Source: Gigantopelta aegis (Eukaryota; Mollusca; Gastropoda; Neomphalida; Peltospiridae). Taken from it: a stretch of DNA of 64,000 nucleotides. Below are positions 1-63,977 of this stretch, in pieces. The DNA is taken from the NCBI RefSeq assembly GCF_016097555.1, contig NC_054704.1, positions 50,033,437 to 50,097,436 of the forward strand, read 5' to 3'. The position numbers and the translations under genes were made by a program. The notes beneath the pieces are model-generated. The model was not told the origin of the DNA. It searched no databases and was given only the letters and a program-made list of their open reading frames with translations. How positions within the stretch are numbered: the first letter of the stretch is position 1; each line of letters starts with the position of its first letter.

Positions 1-434
1 ACTGAAAATAAATATGAAGGTTTTTCAAAATTGTAATAAAAACGGACAGGAAACCGTATCCTATCATACCATTGTCAGAATGTTAGTTTTGAGTGAAATG
101 TCAAGGTTCCACTCGAGGTATCAAGCCCGATGGAAAATATAGTGGGTGGGGTGGGGGATAGGGGTGCCTGTAACCCACCTCCCCCAAGACGAAAATGGTT
201 TATTTTGGATTTTTTTTCTATTCTTTATAAATAAAGGTAAACTATGGCTTGTGCTCCGCAACCCAACTATGGAGGCCAACTATGGAGGCTGTGTCCTCTC
301 CCCTACCCCCCCCCCCCCCACACACACACACACTACACACTATAAGTCATGCCAAGCCCATCACTCTAAATGTGGTTATTACACGTATGTGAAAGTTTGT
401 TGTGTTACACGTATTACACGTATGCTAAAGTTTG

Positions 435-499
435 TTGTGTTTAATGACACCACTAACGCACGTTGATTTAGTAATGATCGGCTATTGGATATCATTCTG
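435..499 (-). mobile_element. SINE tail fragment
   Basis: The tail shared by the SINEs of this window (TTTAATGACACCACT... GGCTATTGGAT, antisense) ends about 40 bp before the PLPP exon acceptor. Only the 3' part of the element is present. Confidence 0.6.
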
Positions 500-541
500 T
501 TGCGGTATGCTGTATTAAACTGTTTGTGTTTTTGTTGACAG

Positions 542-718
542 CTGTACTTGCAGGCTCGGTTCTTGTTCGGGTCGTCTGTCCTGACCAAGCCCACTCTACA
601 GGCGGGCCTCGTACTCGTGGCCGTCTGGTGCGGGATGACGCGCATCACCGACCACAAACACTTCAGCGCCGACGTCGTGACCGGCTTTACACTGGGGACC
701 ATCGTGGCCTGGCTCGTG
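542..718 (+). CDS. Phospholipid phosphatase (PLPP/LPP), penultimate coding exon, partial gene
   Basis: Lipid phosphate phosphatases are six-pass membrane enzymes that remove phosphate from phosphatidate, lysophosphatidate and sphingosine-1-phosphate on the outer or luminal face. This 59-codon exon (TTGACAG acceptor, GTG|GTAAAT donor, phase 0 at both ends) starts LYLQARF, as in the family. It carries the third PAP2 catalytic block, TRITDHKHFSAD, with the expected His and Asp; the first residue is Thr where human LPPs have Ser. A hydrophobic helix (VVTGFTLGTIVAWLV) follows. Earlier exons with catalytic blocks 1 and 2 lie upstream of the window, so the paralogue (PLPP1, 2 or 3) cannot be named. 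Confidence 0.85.
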
Positions 719-812
719 GTAAATTAATACATCTTATACAAAATAAATTACATTTAAAGTAAGTTACACATTTTCAAAATGTAGAAATCTGTGCGCGCGT
801 GTGTGTGCGTGT

Positions 813-816
<4 letters not shown>

Positions 817-887
<71 letters not shown>

Positions 888-978
888 CGAGAGAGAGAGA
901 CAGAGACAGAGAGAGAGGCACATAGAGAAAAGAGACAGAGAGAAAAGAGACAGAGAGACAGAGACAGAGACAGATGCA

Positions 979-1070
<92 letters not shown>

Positions 1071-1075
1071 GGGTT
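817..1075 (+). repeat. (GA)n microsatellite with CAGAGA interruptions
   Basis: About 260 bp of almost pure purine on the + strand: GA dinucleotides with a central imperfect block (GACAGAGA, GAAAAGAGACAGAGA). It lies in the last PLPP intron, 100 bp after the donor at 718. Long open frames across it in all phases come from composition and are not genes. Confidence 0.95.
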
Positions 1076-1508
1076 GCAAAGAGAGTGAGAGAGCACGTAT
1101 GTACATGTGTGTGCACGTATATACATACATATACATCTGGAAATTAATTAAGCATCATCTGGTTTTGACCATGTAGCTTATACTTCGCAAGTGATTGTGA
1201 CCATTCCGTGGATTCAAAACACTAAACTTAATGTTCTATGTATGCAGGCCAGGGGACGTTAAAAAACATTGACACTCAGACAGTGACACTGTCGTTACAC
1301 CAGTCTTTCATGTATTCTACATAAAACGACAGAAAAGGGGTATAAAATGTATGTAAAAACTATGGAGTTGGAATCACTCTGATGTGCTTGTTGTGAGTAA
1401 TTTATGCATGTCCTCTCAGTAAATACCCAGTATATATAGAATATGTGAAAACTCTCAATACCAGGTTTAAACACCGTCGATACGGACAACTACTTGTATA
1501 ATGTATGC

Positions 1509-2625
1509 ATATTTATGTGCGTGCCAGCGTGCATGTGTGTGTGTGTGTGTTTGTTAATTTTTTGTATGTATGTATGTATGTACATGTATGTGCAAATTTA
1601 TATGTATGTAGGTATGTAAGTAAGTAAGTAGGTGTGTGTGTGTATGTGTGTATGTATGTGTATGTATGTAGGTATGTAGGTATGTATGTATGTATGTAGG
1701 TAGGTAGGTAGGTAGGTAGGTAGGTAGGTAAGTAAGTATTGTGTGTATGTAGGTAGGTAGGTAAATAAGTAAGTGTGTGTGTGTAGGTAGGTAGGTAAGT
1801 AAGTGTGTATGTGTGTGTGTTTGTGTGTGTGTGTAGGTAGGTAGGTAAGTAAGTAAGTAAGCAAGTGTGTGTGTGTGGTAGGTAGGTAGGTAAGTAAGTG
1901 TGTATGTGTGTGTGTTTGTGTGTGTGTGTAGGTAGGTAGGTAGGTAAGTAAGTAAGTAAGTACTGTGTGTGTAGGTAGGTAGGTAGGTAAATAAGTAAGT
2001 AAGTGTGTGTGTGTGTGTGTGTGTAGGTAGGTAGGTAAGGTAGTAGGTATGTGTGTGTATGTAGGTAGGTAGGTAAATAAGTAAGTGTGTGTGTGTGTGT
2101 GTAGGTAGGTAGGTAGGTAAGTAATTATGTGTGTGTGTGTGTAGGTAGGTAGGTGTGGTAGGTAGGTAGGTAGGTAGGTAGGTAGGTAAGTAAGTATTGT
2201 GTGTATGTAGGTAGGTAAATAAGTAAGTGTGTGTGTGTGTGTGTAGGTAGATAGGTAGGTAGGTAGGTAAGTAACTGTGTGTGTGTAGGTAGGTAGGTAG
2301 GTAAGTAAGTGTGTGTGTATGTATGTATGTAGGTAGTTAGGTAGGTAGGTAGGTAGGTATGTAGGTAAGTAAGTAAGTAAGTAAGTGTGTGTGTAGGTAG
2401 GTAGGTGGGTAGGTAAGTAAGTGAGTAAGTGTGTGTGTGTAGGTAGGTAGGTAAGTGTGTGTGTGTGTGTAGGTAGGTAGGTAAGTGTGTGTGTAGGTAG
2501 GTAGGTAAGTGTGTGTGTGTGTGTGTGTGTGTGTAGGTAGGTAGGTAACTGTGTGTGTGTGTGTAGGTAGGTAGGTAGGTAGGTAGGTAAGTAAGTATGT
2601 AAGTAAGTATGTATGTATTACAGTA
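1509..2625 (+). repeat. Compound GT / GTAG / GTAA microsatellite, about 1.1 kb
   Basis: Blocks of (GT)n, (GTAG)n, (GTAA)n and (GTAT)n alternate in a higher-order order of roughly 60-120 bp (GT block, then AGGT block, then AAGT block). There is almost no C on the + strand. Antisense open frames rich in Thr, Tyr and Leu are by-products of the repeat. Confidence 0.95.
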
Positions 2626-2880
2626 TGTATTGTTTCTCTCACTAGACGACATGTGTCTAGGACGGAATGCTTGAACCTTGCCAGGAAACAAACACAAAAT
2701 GACAACATAAACAGAATCCTTTAAATGAATAGAGTATTACAGCTTGCCATATCAGGATAATTAGCTCACTCTTCATAAATAACTAGGCTCAGGCGTCCAT
2801 ATATGTTAATACATTAAATGAATAGACCTTACAACTAAATATTAGGATAAAGGGCTCGCTGGAACGAAACTGGTGTCAGG

Positions 2881-2946
2881 CGTGTGTGTGTGTGTGTGTG
2901 TACATGTGTGTGTCAACGACATGTAAAGTATGGACGCTGGAACGAA

Positions 2947-2988
<42 letters not shown>
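2881..2988 (+). repeat. Two (TG)n microsatellites
   Basis: TG runs at 2881-2902 and 2949-2988 are separated by sequence containing a repeated GGAACGAAA segment, still within the PLPP intron. Confidence 0.9.
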
Positions 2989-2989
<1 letters not shown>

Positions 2990-3090
2990 GGTGGATACAG
3001 AGACTTTCTTTCACACCCGATGGTGAAACACCATGCGTTATTTTTGACGCATGGTAACTTTTGGTTGTTTGCACATGTACGTGTGTCAAC

Positions 3091-3410
3091 AAAGAAAGAA
3101 ATGTTTTATTTAACGACGCAATCAACACATTGTATTTACGGTTATATGGCGTCAGACATATGGTTAAGAATCACACAGATATTAAGAGAGGAAACCCGCT
3201 GTCGCCACTTCATGGGCTACTCTTTTAGATTAGCAGCAAAAGATATTTTATATGCACCATCCCACAGACAGGGTAGTACATACTACGGCCTTTGATATAC
3301 TAGTCGTGGTGCACTGGCTGGAACGAGAAATAGCCCAATGGGCCCACCGACAGGGATCGATCCCACACCGACCGTGTATCGAGCGATCGCTGTACTACTT
3401 GGCTACGTCT
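3091..3410 (-). mobile_element. tRNA-derived SINE, near full length
   Basis: On the - strand it runs from a tRNA-like head (B-box GGGATCGATCCC) through the body GCCCATTGGGCTATTTCTCG and GATGGTGCATATAAAA to the tail TAAATAAAACATTTC. The same body recurs in more than ten places in the window, which defines the family. It is intronic and antisense to PLPP. Confidence 0.85.
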
Positions 3411-3498
3411 GGTTGCTCATTGGTGATGACCAGGTCACCACTGCCATACATCCAATGAAAAGCTACACGATGGAAATCGATTACATTGTGACGTATTT

Positions 3499-3690
3499 CA
3501 AAGGTAGTTGTATTGTGCTATCCTGTCTGTGGGATGGTGCATATAAAAAAAAAAATCCCCTGCTACTAATGGAAAAATGTAGCGGATTTCCTCTCTAAGA
3601 CTATTTGTCAAAATTACTAAATGTTTGACATCCAATGGCCGATGATATTGATCAATGTGTTCTAGCCGTGTCGTTAAACAAAACAAACGT
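3499..3690 (+). mobile_element. SINE, 5'-truncated
   Basis: It carries the body (GTGCTATCCTGTCTGTGGGA, GATGGTGCATATAAAA) and the tail variant (GACATCCAATGGCC... TCGTTAAACAAAACAAAC). It faces the antisense copy 90 bp upstream, so the two can pair as an inverted repeat. Confidence 0.8.
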
Positions 3691-4344
3691 TTTAACTTGT
3701 AAAATATAAAAAAAGATTTTGGATGTTACAAAAGCAAGGTTAGGCTTTGGCGTTAAAACACATGTATAATTTTTTTAAGTCGGGTAACAACATATATTTT
3801 TACAACATAACTCAGCATGTTGGTAGAATTCAGTTTAACACTGTTTTAATGGAATATCTCTGCAGCAATGATGTCCGTATGTCTGTGTGTCCCTGTGCGG
3901 CGTGTTGACAATATTATATAACTTAGCCGAGACAGCTTCGTCAATAAAAGCATTTTTTAAAAACATTTTAAGAGATTACGTTAAAATATTTTATTTTTTT
4001 TACTTTTTGGTCCGTTTGTTTGTTTAACGGATGTGCTTAGATATCGCAACTAAATGATTAAAATTTAATGTAATTTTGAAATGGCGAATATTCTCCTTTG
4101 GTTTATTTGACAGATAAACGCTTTCGGTGGCCTTTATTGATTTGTGGAACTTCTATGAAGTCTGTTTGTTGTAGTTTTAAACCAAAATGTTTAAGCATTT
4201 TAACTGCATGTAGTTTATACAAGCGTGTAAATAAAAATAAAAACAAAACAGGCTTTGTAAATTTAGCCTTTACGCTTTACTACGTATGCAGTGTATCGTA
4301 TTGTGAAAATATTTTATAGCTAATAAGAGTGATTGTCATTTCAG

Positions 4345-4527
4345 TTTTACAAGGTGGCCTGGCTCAGCCTGAGGACAGTGAGGTTCACTCTCTTTCCCAG
4401 ATCGTTTTCCGTGTCCAGCAATTCGGAACCTCAGACGCCCGATCCGTTACTAAGGGAATCCACGAACCAGTTTAATGTCTACCTGGATGACCCTATGAAG
4501 GTAGACAGATCAAAAAGCCTGGTATAG
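4345..4527 (+). CDS. Phospholipid phosphatase, last coding exon (cytoplasmic tail)
   Basis: The exon follows a TCATTTCAG acceptor and joins in phase 0 to the exon ending at 718. Its 60 codons give the end of the last membrane helix (FYKVAWLSLRTVRF) and a Ser/Pro/Asp-rich cytoplasmic tail ending at a TAG. LPP tails diverge strongly, so this exon is assigned by frame, position and hydrophobic start rather than by a conserved motif. A candidate AATAAA lies at 5485-5490, but nothing fixes the 3' end. The 3.6-kb intron before it contains the large microsatellites. Confidence 0.65.
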   Translation, partial: FYKVAWLSLRTVRFTLFPRSFSVSSNSEPQTPDPLLRESTNQFNVYLDDPMKVDRSKSLV

Positions 4528-6008
4528 CGTTATCGTCTGGAAACTATCAGTTCGGAGCAGTACTGCAAGGCATTCCATGATACACCAGTTTCTACTGAAC
4601 CAGTTTCTACTGCCATACTGAAAAAATCACACATTTTAAACAATTATACCTCTGTGACTGAATACACGGCAGCACGAAATTAACAAGAAATCTGTTTAAA
4701 GCAGTGAAATTTGTGATATGCCATTTTGTAGATATGGGTGTATTTCATTATAAAACGCAATGTACGAATTCTAAATATGGATCCGTCATCTCATCTAAGA
4801 CATGAATTTCATCATAAATAGGACAGCATTATGCAGTACAGTATACGACAGTATCAACAAATCCTTCGTAAATGCATTCCATTTATATATGTATAGAACT
4901 GCAATACGTGGTTTTCTCTTTCCATTTTATGCTAATACATGTACTTTATTTATTTATTTTAATTTCATGTATTTGATTATCTCGGCCATGGTCAAGTTTT
5001 TGACTGAGTTCGCAGGGCAGACTAAAAAAAAATCTGTTAGAATGATCATTTCATTTATCTTGCAAATGCTAGATCATTGGGACCAATTCACAAACGATCG
5101 TAAACAACGTTTTGTGCGTAAACGTAAATCTATGACCTCAGCTACATGTCAGCTAATGCAGAATTGTAAACCGAACAAAATAAGCCAAATTAATGTCCAC
5201 GAGTCATTTTGCTTGTGAGTTAGATCTTTTTGCCGATTCTTTGATTTTGGCCAAAATGCATCAATCATCTTTAAAGATGGCTGCCAAAATAGCCTGTAAC
5301 TACCAATCCCAAATGTCCATTGATGAAGTGATTTTGGTCACTTCAAATATCAAACTAACTAAAAATCCATGTTGGATCTGTTCACCAATTTGGTACTCAA
5401 ACTCAAAATTTTGAGGCCTGGTTCATGGACTAAACCCAACCACAGTTCATATTACTACTAACAGTAACAGTACAATATAATATTAATAAAATAAATATTT
5501 AGGGGTTACCGGAAACGGAGCGGACAATGGTTGGGAGGATGGCGGGGTGTGTGTGGGGAGGCTGGCAATAGAGGGTATCTAGTTTACCCCCCCCCCCCCC
5601 CCCCCCTCCCCACTGAAGTCTTCGATGGGACCGTCTTATCTCCATATAAGTAATTTAAAAATAGTTTTGTGGGTTTACGGCCAAACTCTCTGCTTAATTT
5701 TCCTGGGGCTAAAAATATATAATTAAAAATTTAGATTAAATTTTCTTTATTTGGACCGCCCGTCGAAAATTGGTGTTTATTTGTAATATTAGGAATTAGT
5801 TGTCATATTCATAATTTTTGGACACTCCATCTGAATGAAGCCATTCCATTGTAGTATAAAGTCAAAATTGTCCCTATTAATTAAATACCTTCTGTCCGAT
5901 GCTCAGCCACTGGCCTTGTCAGAGACTGGACGTGGGATGGACGTGCCTGAATCTCTTTTGGATATAGGCACGTAAATAAAGTAACAGTACAATATAGTTA
6001 GTCTGAAG

Positions 6009-6011
<3 letters not shown>

Positions 6012-6063
<52 letters not shown>
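6012..6063. repeat. (AT)n microsatellite
   Basis: About 25 TA units, followed by a short GGT/GGTGGT repeat. Confidence 0.9.
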
Positions 6064-6065
<2 letters not shown>

Positions 6066-6336
6066 ATAAATGCAGAGGTGGTGGTGGTGGTAGTAATTTG
6101 GAAGTTAGGGGAATACGGGCCAAAATTACCCTTATAGGGTTTTCTTATAAATGTGACATACACTATATAGTACTATTTATACAAGAAAATAAATAAATTG
6201 GTTAACATCTTAATTTGTTTTGTTTGTTGTTTTGGGGGTTTGGGCGAGGACGGGTTAGTGTTTTTGTTTCGTTTGTTTTTGTTAGAACACATATATACAT
6301 ATTTTTGTTGTATTCAAGTCCTCATATTGCAAAAGA

Positions 6337-6397
6337 AGGAAATGTTTTATTTAACGATACACTCAACACATTTTATTTACGTTTATATGGCGTCGGT
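6337..6397 (-). mobile_element. SINE tail fragment
   Basis: The antisense tail GAAATGTTTTATTTAACGA and TTATATGGCGTCGG matches the ends of the full SINEs at 3091 and 61770. Confidence 0.65.
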
Positions 6398-8184
6398 ATT
6401 GCAAAAGAATGCTTAATGTTGTGCTGTTGTATTTCAATTCGTGCAGGGGTGCCATTAATTGAATCTGTATACCAAATGATGTAAATATTACCTTATTGAA
6501 TTACATAGGCCAAAGGGAATTATTATATGCTGTCCATAGCTTCTTTTGACGAATATCAACGTACGATTAATGAAACATTCATACATAAATGTAAAGTTGA
6601 CGGCTGGTGTGTGTGCGTGTGTGTGGCAATTATATGGTGTTTTTTGTAGTCCATATAAAATTTAAAATATGGCTCCCCCACAAGACTCCCCCCCCCCCCC
6701 CTCCACTCCACTCCAGATACGTTCCTACGAGCCTGATGTTTTATTACCTAAATTACACATTTGTCGGACAAAGCAGTTCTTGTACCAGCGTAGACAAGTC
6801 TCGTATCATTTATGGTAATCTCAAGGATCCACGTTCGTTGTAATTTTCGTCAACTACAGCTTATCAAAAGCCAAGTAGACAGACCCAGTATATCGGCAAC
6901 TACGTTGGATTCCAAATAGAGATACAGATTACAATATGCTGTAAATATTTTTTTTCATAGCCTCAAGTAATGGCATGCAATAAAATGTCTTTACACTTTC
7001 CTTTTGACTTCACTTCATACTTCAATAAGCACTCTTGTACAACAAATATAATACCATAAATCACACGCGTGTATAATATTTGGACAGAGGCTATATATGC
7101 CGTAATGTTAATGTTATCATCAAAGATGAGATCAATGTGTCTTTCCCTCAGGGTTTAAAGAATAACATTGTATTATTAATGTGGCCTAGTGGGACTGGAT
7201 GCTTAGTTTTCTGATTTGACACAGAAAGTAATAATATAATTTCATGTCCTAAACAACAATGTATGATAATACATTGTTCCCATGACTTTGTGTAAACGAA
7301 ACCCAGATGCTACGCTCCATTCAACAGGCAATTTGACATATGCCAGTATAGATGTCCGTATGAAGATTATTATGTCATGCCCCAAGTTATTTTGTTTACA
7401 CTTATATTGTAAGAAAAATAGCTTTTTTTGTAATCATATATTTTAGGTAGTGGTCCAAAACTGATCTATCAAGAACCATGCATGTACAGCTCTCGTCTGT
7501 AGAAAATTATGTATAAAATTAATTTCCCCAATTCCTCCCCAATTCTTAACACAAAATCTTAAGACACTTAATAACTGCTGCTTAAACAATATAATAAAGG
7601 ATCGCTAAAGAAAGCATTCCTTGTTTTCCCTTACTCAAAATGCCATCACAAATCCAAACTTCTACAGAAAACCCACGATGGTTACTACATGTAAACGCCA
7701 AGAAATTACTGATTTAAATATACTGGCTCATGTATTAGTACAACAAAAAGTATATTGTGTAGAAGACATATCGGACTGCATAGGGTACCAAGGACTATTG
7801 TTTTTACTTCAGAATCAAAATGTCTGTGCTGATGTTCACATTTAACACAACCATTCCACTCAGAACTCGCATGTATCTGAATGCACATAGCCCGGTCATA
7901 GCCATAATATTATTTGATGATTTCCACACTAAAGGAATGTTTTTCACAAAATGAAAGGACAGCAGTTTAGTAGCTAAACCTACTTACCGGAATGGGGTGT
8001 GGTAATTATTAAAACACACAAATACATTTTAAAATATGCTAACCGAGGTGGTTGTAAGAGTATGGACAGTGATATTGCCACATCTTCCTGGCTATACTCC
8101 TTTTGGTATTTGCTTTATGTTCAAGCCCATCGGGAAGGATGGACTTCAGTAGTATAGCACTTCAACCAAGTGTAATGGATCATC

Positions 8185-8250
8185 GGGAAGGAAATATTTT
8201 ATTTAATGACGTACTCAACACATTTTATATACGGTTATATGGAGTCGGAT
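8185..8250 (-). mobile_element. SINE tail fragment
   Basis: Same antisense tail (GGAAATATTTTATTTAATGA ... GGTTATATGGAGTCGGA), more diverged. Confidence 0.6.
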
Positions 8251-8680
8251 GGATCATCGGATGATGAACCCTGCAAATTTTCCCATAATACTAACCACAT
8301 AAGTGTATGTCCGACACCAAATCCATGTCATCATATTTTACTCCTGCAGATGACAGTTTTACTTAATAACAATGAAATGATATTAAAGCACTTAAGACAA
8401 CAGAAATTCTTTATTAAAATCGTGGATGTCTAGGCGAGTTTTCAGCAACAGTTTTAATTTCTTGCTAATTCACATGAAAATCCTTGAGTCACATGGTACA
8501 TATGGAAATAAGAAAATGGTATGCATAAGAAAAAAACTGGTTGTGTGTAAAATAAAAACATCATCACATAATAAGGTCCAGACACTTGTTAATTTTTTAG
8601 TATTTGTTGCAGGGATGTTCCTGATTTTGTAGCCATTTTAACAGATTTCTGGCAATTGAGCCTTTCTATAAAAATTACAT

Positions 8681-9073
8681 AGGGCTTCTAAACGTTTATT
8701 TACCATTTGTGACACCCAATAGGGGTGTCGTTAAACATTCATTCATTCTAAACGTTTATAAAATCCACTAGCTAGTGATTTGAAAAATGTACTAGCCATG
8801 ATTAAAAACTGACTAGCCTTACTTTAAGTTAATAAAATTTTACTAAATAATAGTAATAACTGGATATGTCACCTAAAGAGGGAGATAGAGCTTGAAAACA
8901 CTAACATTGGGGATGTGGGCAGGATATTCATATTTACAAAATAGATTTAACTGCAACATTTGACAAAAAAAAATTCACTAGCCGTCGGGCATGACAATAG
9001 TAGTTATTTGCTAGCCCAACACTAAATATCACTAGCCATCGAAGTGGGGCTACCATAACCTAGAAGCCTTGAA
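8681..9073. mobile_element. MITE-like element with AGGGCTTCTA ends (copy 1)
   Basis: It starts AGGGCTTCTA and ends TAGAAGCCTT. Its interior (CACTAGCCATG, CCTAAAGAGGGAGATAGAGC, GGCAGGATATTCATATTTAC) matches, in inverted orientation, the element at 15826-16268. A 46-bp retroposed piece interrupts it at 8700-8745. Confidence 0.6.
8700..8745 (+). mobile_element. Very short retroposon 3' end with 14-bp target duplication
   Basis: Forty-six bases ending GGGTGTCGTTAAACATTCAT are bracketed by perfect 14-bp direct repeats TTCTAAACGTTTAT (8686-8699 and 8746-8759). This is the signature of target-primed reverse transcription of an extremely 5'-truncated LINE. It is nested in the MITE above. Confidence 0.75.
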
Positions 9074-9264
9074 TTACATATTAATTAAATTTTCTTGCTT
9101 AGAATATAATAATCCAAAGTGTTAGGATGTAAAATTTAGTTCGAACCAGTACTACAAACATTTGGATAAATAACCACATTGGATATGCAAACATTGATAT
9201 CCTAAACAAGAACACATGTAATTAATCTGTAATCTTAATTGTTTAAAAATCTGTTGGCTAAATG

Positions 9265-9545
9265 GAGAATACAGCATTAGTGGTCGTTAGATACTATTTA
9301 TCGTTTTAAAACAAATCTAATGAGCAAAAGATAAATGGTATTGACACACAAATGTAGTATTCTATTTCTTACACATCTTCAAAAATAAATCTAAATGTCT
9401 TTTCCAACAAAAACTTATTTATGGCCCTAGAAATTGTAGTTAATATATGCACAGTATAATTAAATTCACGTTAACTTATATATAACAGAGTAATCGATTT
9501 TGACTGCACTTTTTTCATTGGATAGTATGGCAGTAGTATGACTTT
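9265..9545. repeat. Dispersed repeat, family shared with 51755-52095
   Basis: Segments in common, in order, include GGT(A)TT/GGTATCT..., ACACATCTTC / ACATATCCTC, CTTTTTCAACTAAAAG-like text and TAATCGATTT...GCTGTCTTTTTTATTGG-like text. No terminal repeats or coding sequence were identified. Confidence 0.45.
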
Positions 9546-10210
9546 AAATTGTTATCACAAGTATGTGTTACCAAACATAACAAATGATGTTCTCGACAAC
9601 AGGTATGAAAGAAAACCGTATTACAATGGCTTCAAAGTCAGGAAAGTCCCTTCATTTCTTTTGTTAGCAGAAGCTGGAATTAAAGTTCACATGATTCTAC
9701 TGTAATTTTGAAGATGTTGCAGTTTAATAACAACTTTAAAAGCTAAAGCTCCTCTATTATTAAGGACTGTATGCCTAAAGCTAGGAATCCATGTGTATGT
9801 AATGCGAAATACGTAGTGTGTAATGGAATGATCACCGAGGAGTTCGGGAACTAACGTATTGTGCATTACGCATCACGCATTGCGTACATACGGAAGCACA
9901 TCAATTGATTTCTATATTAACTGTTGTTTACACACTACACATTTTACGCACTACATACACATTGATTTCTGGCTTAAGACAGTATCCTGGAACGAAGCAT
10001 ATAATGTTTTATAACTGACTGACTGACTGCTATAGAGATATCACACACCTGAAGAGAGTATAAATACATGTATGTATGTGAGGAATAAGTCAACATTGCT
10101 GAAAATGGCAAAACACCTGCATTGAACTTTGTCATCAGTTCTCCCTTCAGCTGACCGACTGTCCACAATATTTATACAAAACATGTTCAATTTGTTACAG
10201 ACTGACATCG

Positions 10211-24871
<14,661 letters not shown>

Positions 24872-24873
24872 TC

Positions 24874-24888
24874 TTATTTTTCCTTCAT
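24874..24888 (-). promoter_or_regulatory. Four-codon uORF directly before the COPS5 start
   Basis: ATG AAG GAA AAA TAA ends two bases upstream of the main ATG, in another frame. If transcribed, it could tune COPS5 translation by reinitiation. The arrangement is seen in the sequence; the effect is inference. Confidence 0.5.
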
Positions 24889-25491
24889 TGGTATTTCCTC
24901 TATTCAGAGTAAGCACCTACAACATTAATAGTCATTTACTCACTTAGCTTAGAACATCTACCTTCCCACATTCTGTTATTTACCCGAACCCGTTGCGTTG
25001 TTTTTAGCAAAATGTGTAAATCACCATATATATAATACATGTAAATAGACTAACACTTGGATTTTGGTAATTGCTAACGTACTAATTAACCTTATTTTTT
25101 TATGTTATGTGTGTTTAAATGTCATGTCATCATAACTTCTGTACAACAAAACCTATAGCAAAATGTCTTCTTTTTTCTTTATTTTATTTTATTTGCTAAG
25201 CGTTGATTCAACTTTTTAAAACAAAAGTATCCAACAGCAAACAAATAACTAAATGGGGGGGGGGAGGGGGGGGGGTAGAAAGAAAAAGAAAAGAAAGAAC
25301 GAAAAGAGGATAGTCACTCCGCATTAAATTTATATTCTAAAACAAATTTGTGATACAAGTTTTGAATAATATACTGCGTAATATTTGGTCAACATTAATA
25401 TACATGTACGTTGCATTTATATACTGAATAATGTGAATTTTATTCTGAATCTAATAATTATTTTAGACGATTATTTGCTGCGTCATATGTG

Positions 25492-25501
25492 GTCACGTGA
25501 T
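25492..25501. promoter_or_regulatory. E-box, CLEAR-like (GTCACGTGAT)
   Basis: A palindromic CACGTG core at 25494-25499, matching nine of ten bases of the GTCACGTGAC consensus bound by TFEB/USF/MYC-type bHLH factors. It lies about 115 bp upstream of the ARFGEF start codon. Confidence 0.45.
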
Positions 25502-25508
25502 TTCCAGC

Positions 25509-25538
25509 ATGGCGGATGACAAGTTGTCTGGTTGTTGA
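25509..25538 (+). promoter_or_regulatory. ATGGCGG YY1-like motif that also begins a uORF
   Basis: CATGGCGGAT resembles the YY1 site found near housekeeping gene starts. The same ATG opens a nine-codon frame (MADDKLSGC, stop TGA at 25536-25538) about 75 bp before the ARFGEF ATG. Whether it is transcribed depends on the start site. Confidence 0.45.
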
Positions 25539-25614
25539 TTTTATTTTTGATGTGTGACAGCTGTATAGAGTAGGCTATGCAATTTTGCTTAGTCGGTACA
25601 AAATCTCTTAATTC

Positions 25615-63977
<38,363 letters not shown>

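Larger units (their letters stand above)
4528..10210. other. Intergenic region between PLPP and COPS5, no gene supported
   Basis: AT-rich DNA in which open frames are short and show no recognisable domain or splice structure. It contains a 20-base poly-C run (5587-5606), an (AT)n tract (6012-6063), two SINE tails and two MITE-like repeats listed separately. PLPP (+) and COPS5 (-) converge here, so both 3' UTRs probably fall in this stretch; their ends could not be fixed. Confidence 0.6.
24872..25614. promoter_or_regulatory. Shared intergenic region, candidate bidirectional COPS5/ARFGEF promoter
   Basis: It separates two divergent start codons by 743 bp and contains no coding exon. It has a poly-G/purine tract (25254-25310) and, close to ARFGEF, an E-box and a YY1-like motif; no TATA box was seen at a convincing place. 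Transcription start sites and 5' UTR introns are unknown, so bidirectionality is inferred from geometry. Confidence 0.6.

Noticed and set aside
1-434. A further upstream PLPP exon before 435
   Set aside because: No acceptor-donor pair with an open, hydrophobic, family-like translation was found. The region is AT-rich with a short C/CA run, so the preceding exon is presumed outside the window.
754-1176. Open frames of 95-125 codons on both strands rich in Arg-Glu or Ser-Leu
   Set aside because: They are translations of the GA microsatellite in every frame and have no splice or domain support.
1598-2708. Open frames of 88-190 codons rich in Thr-Tyr-Leu-Pro
   Set aside because: They are translations of the GT/GTAG array; composition alone keeps stops away.
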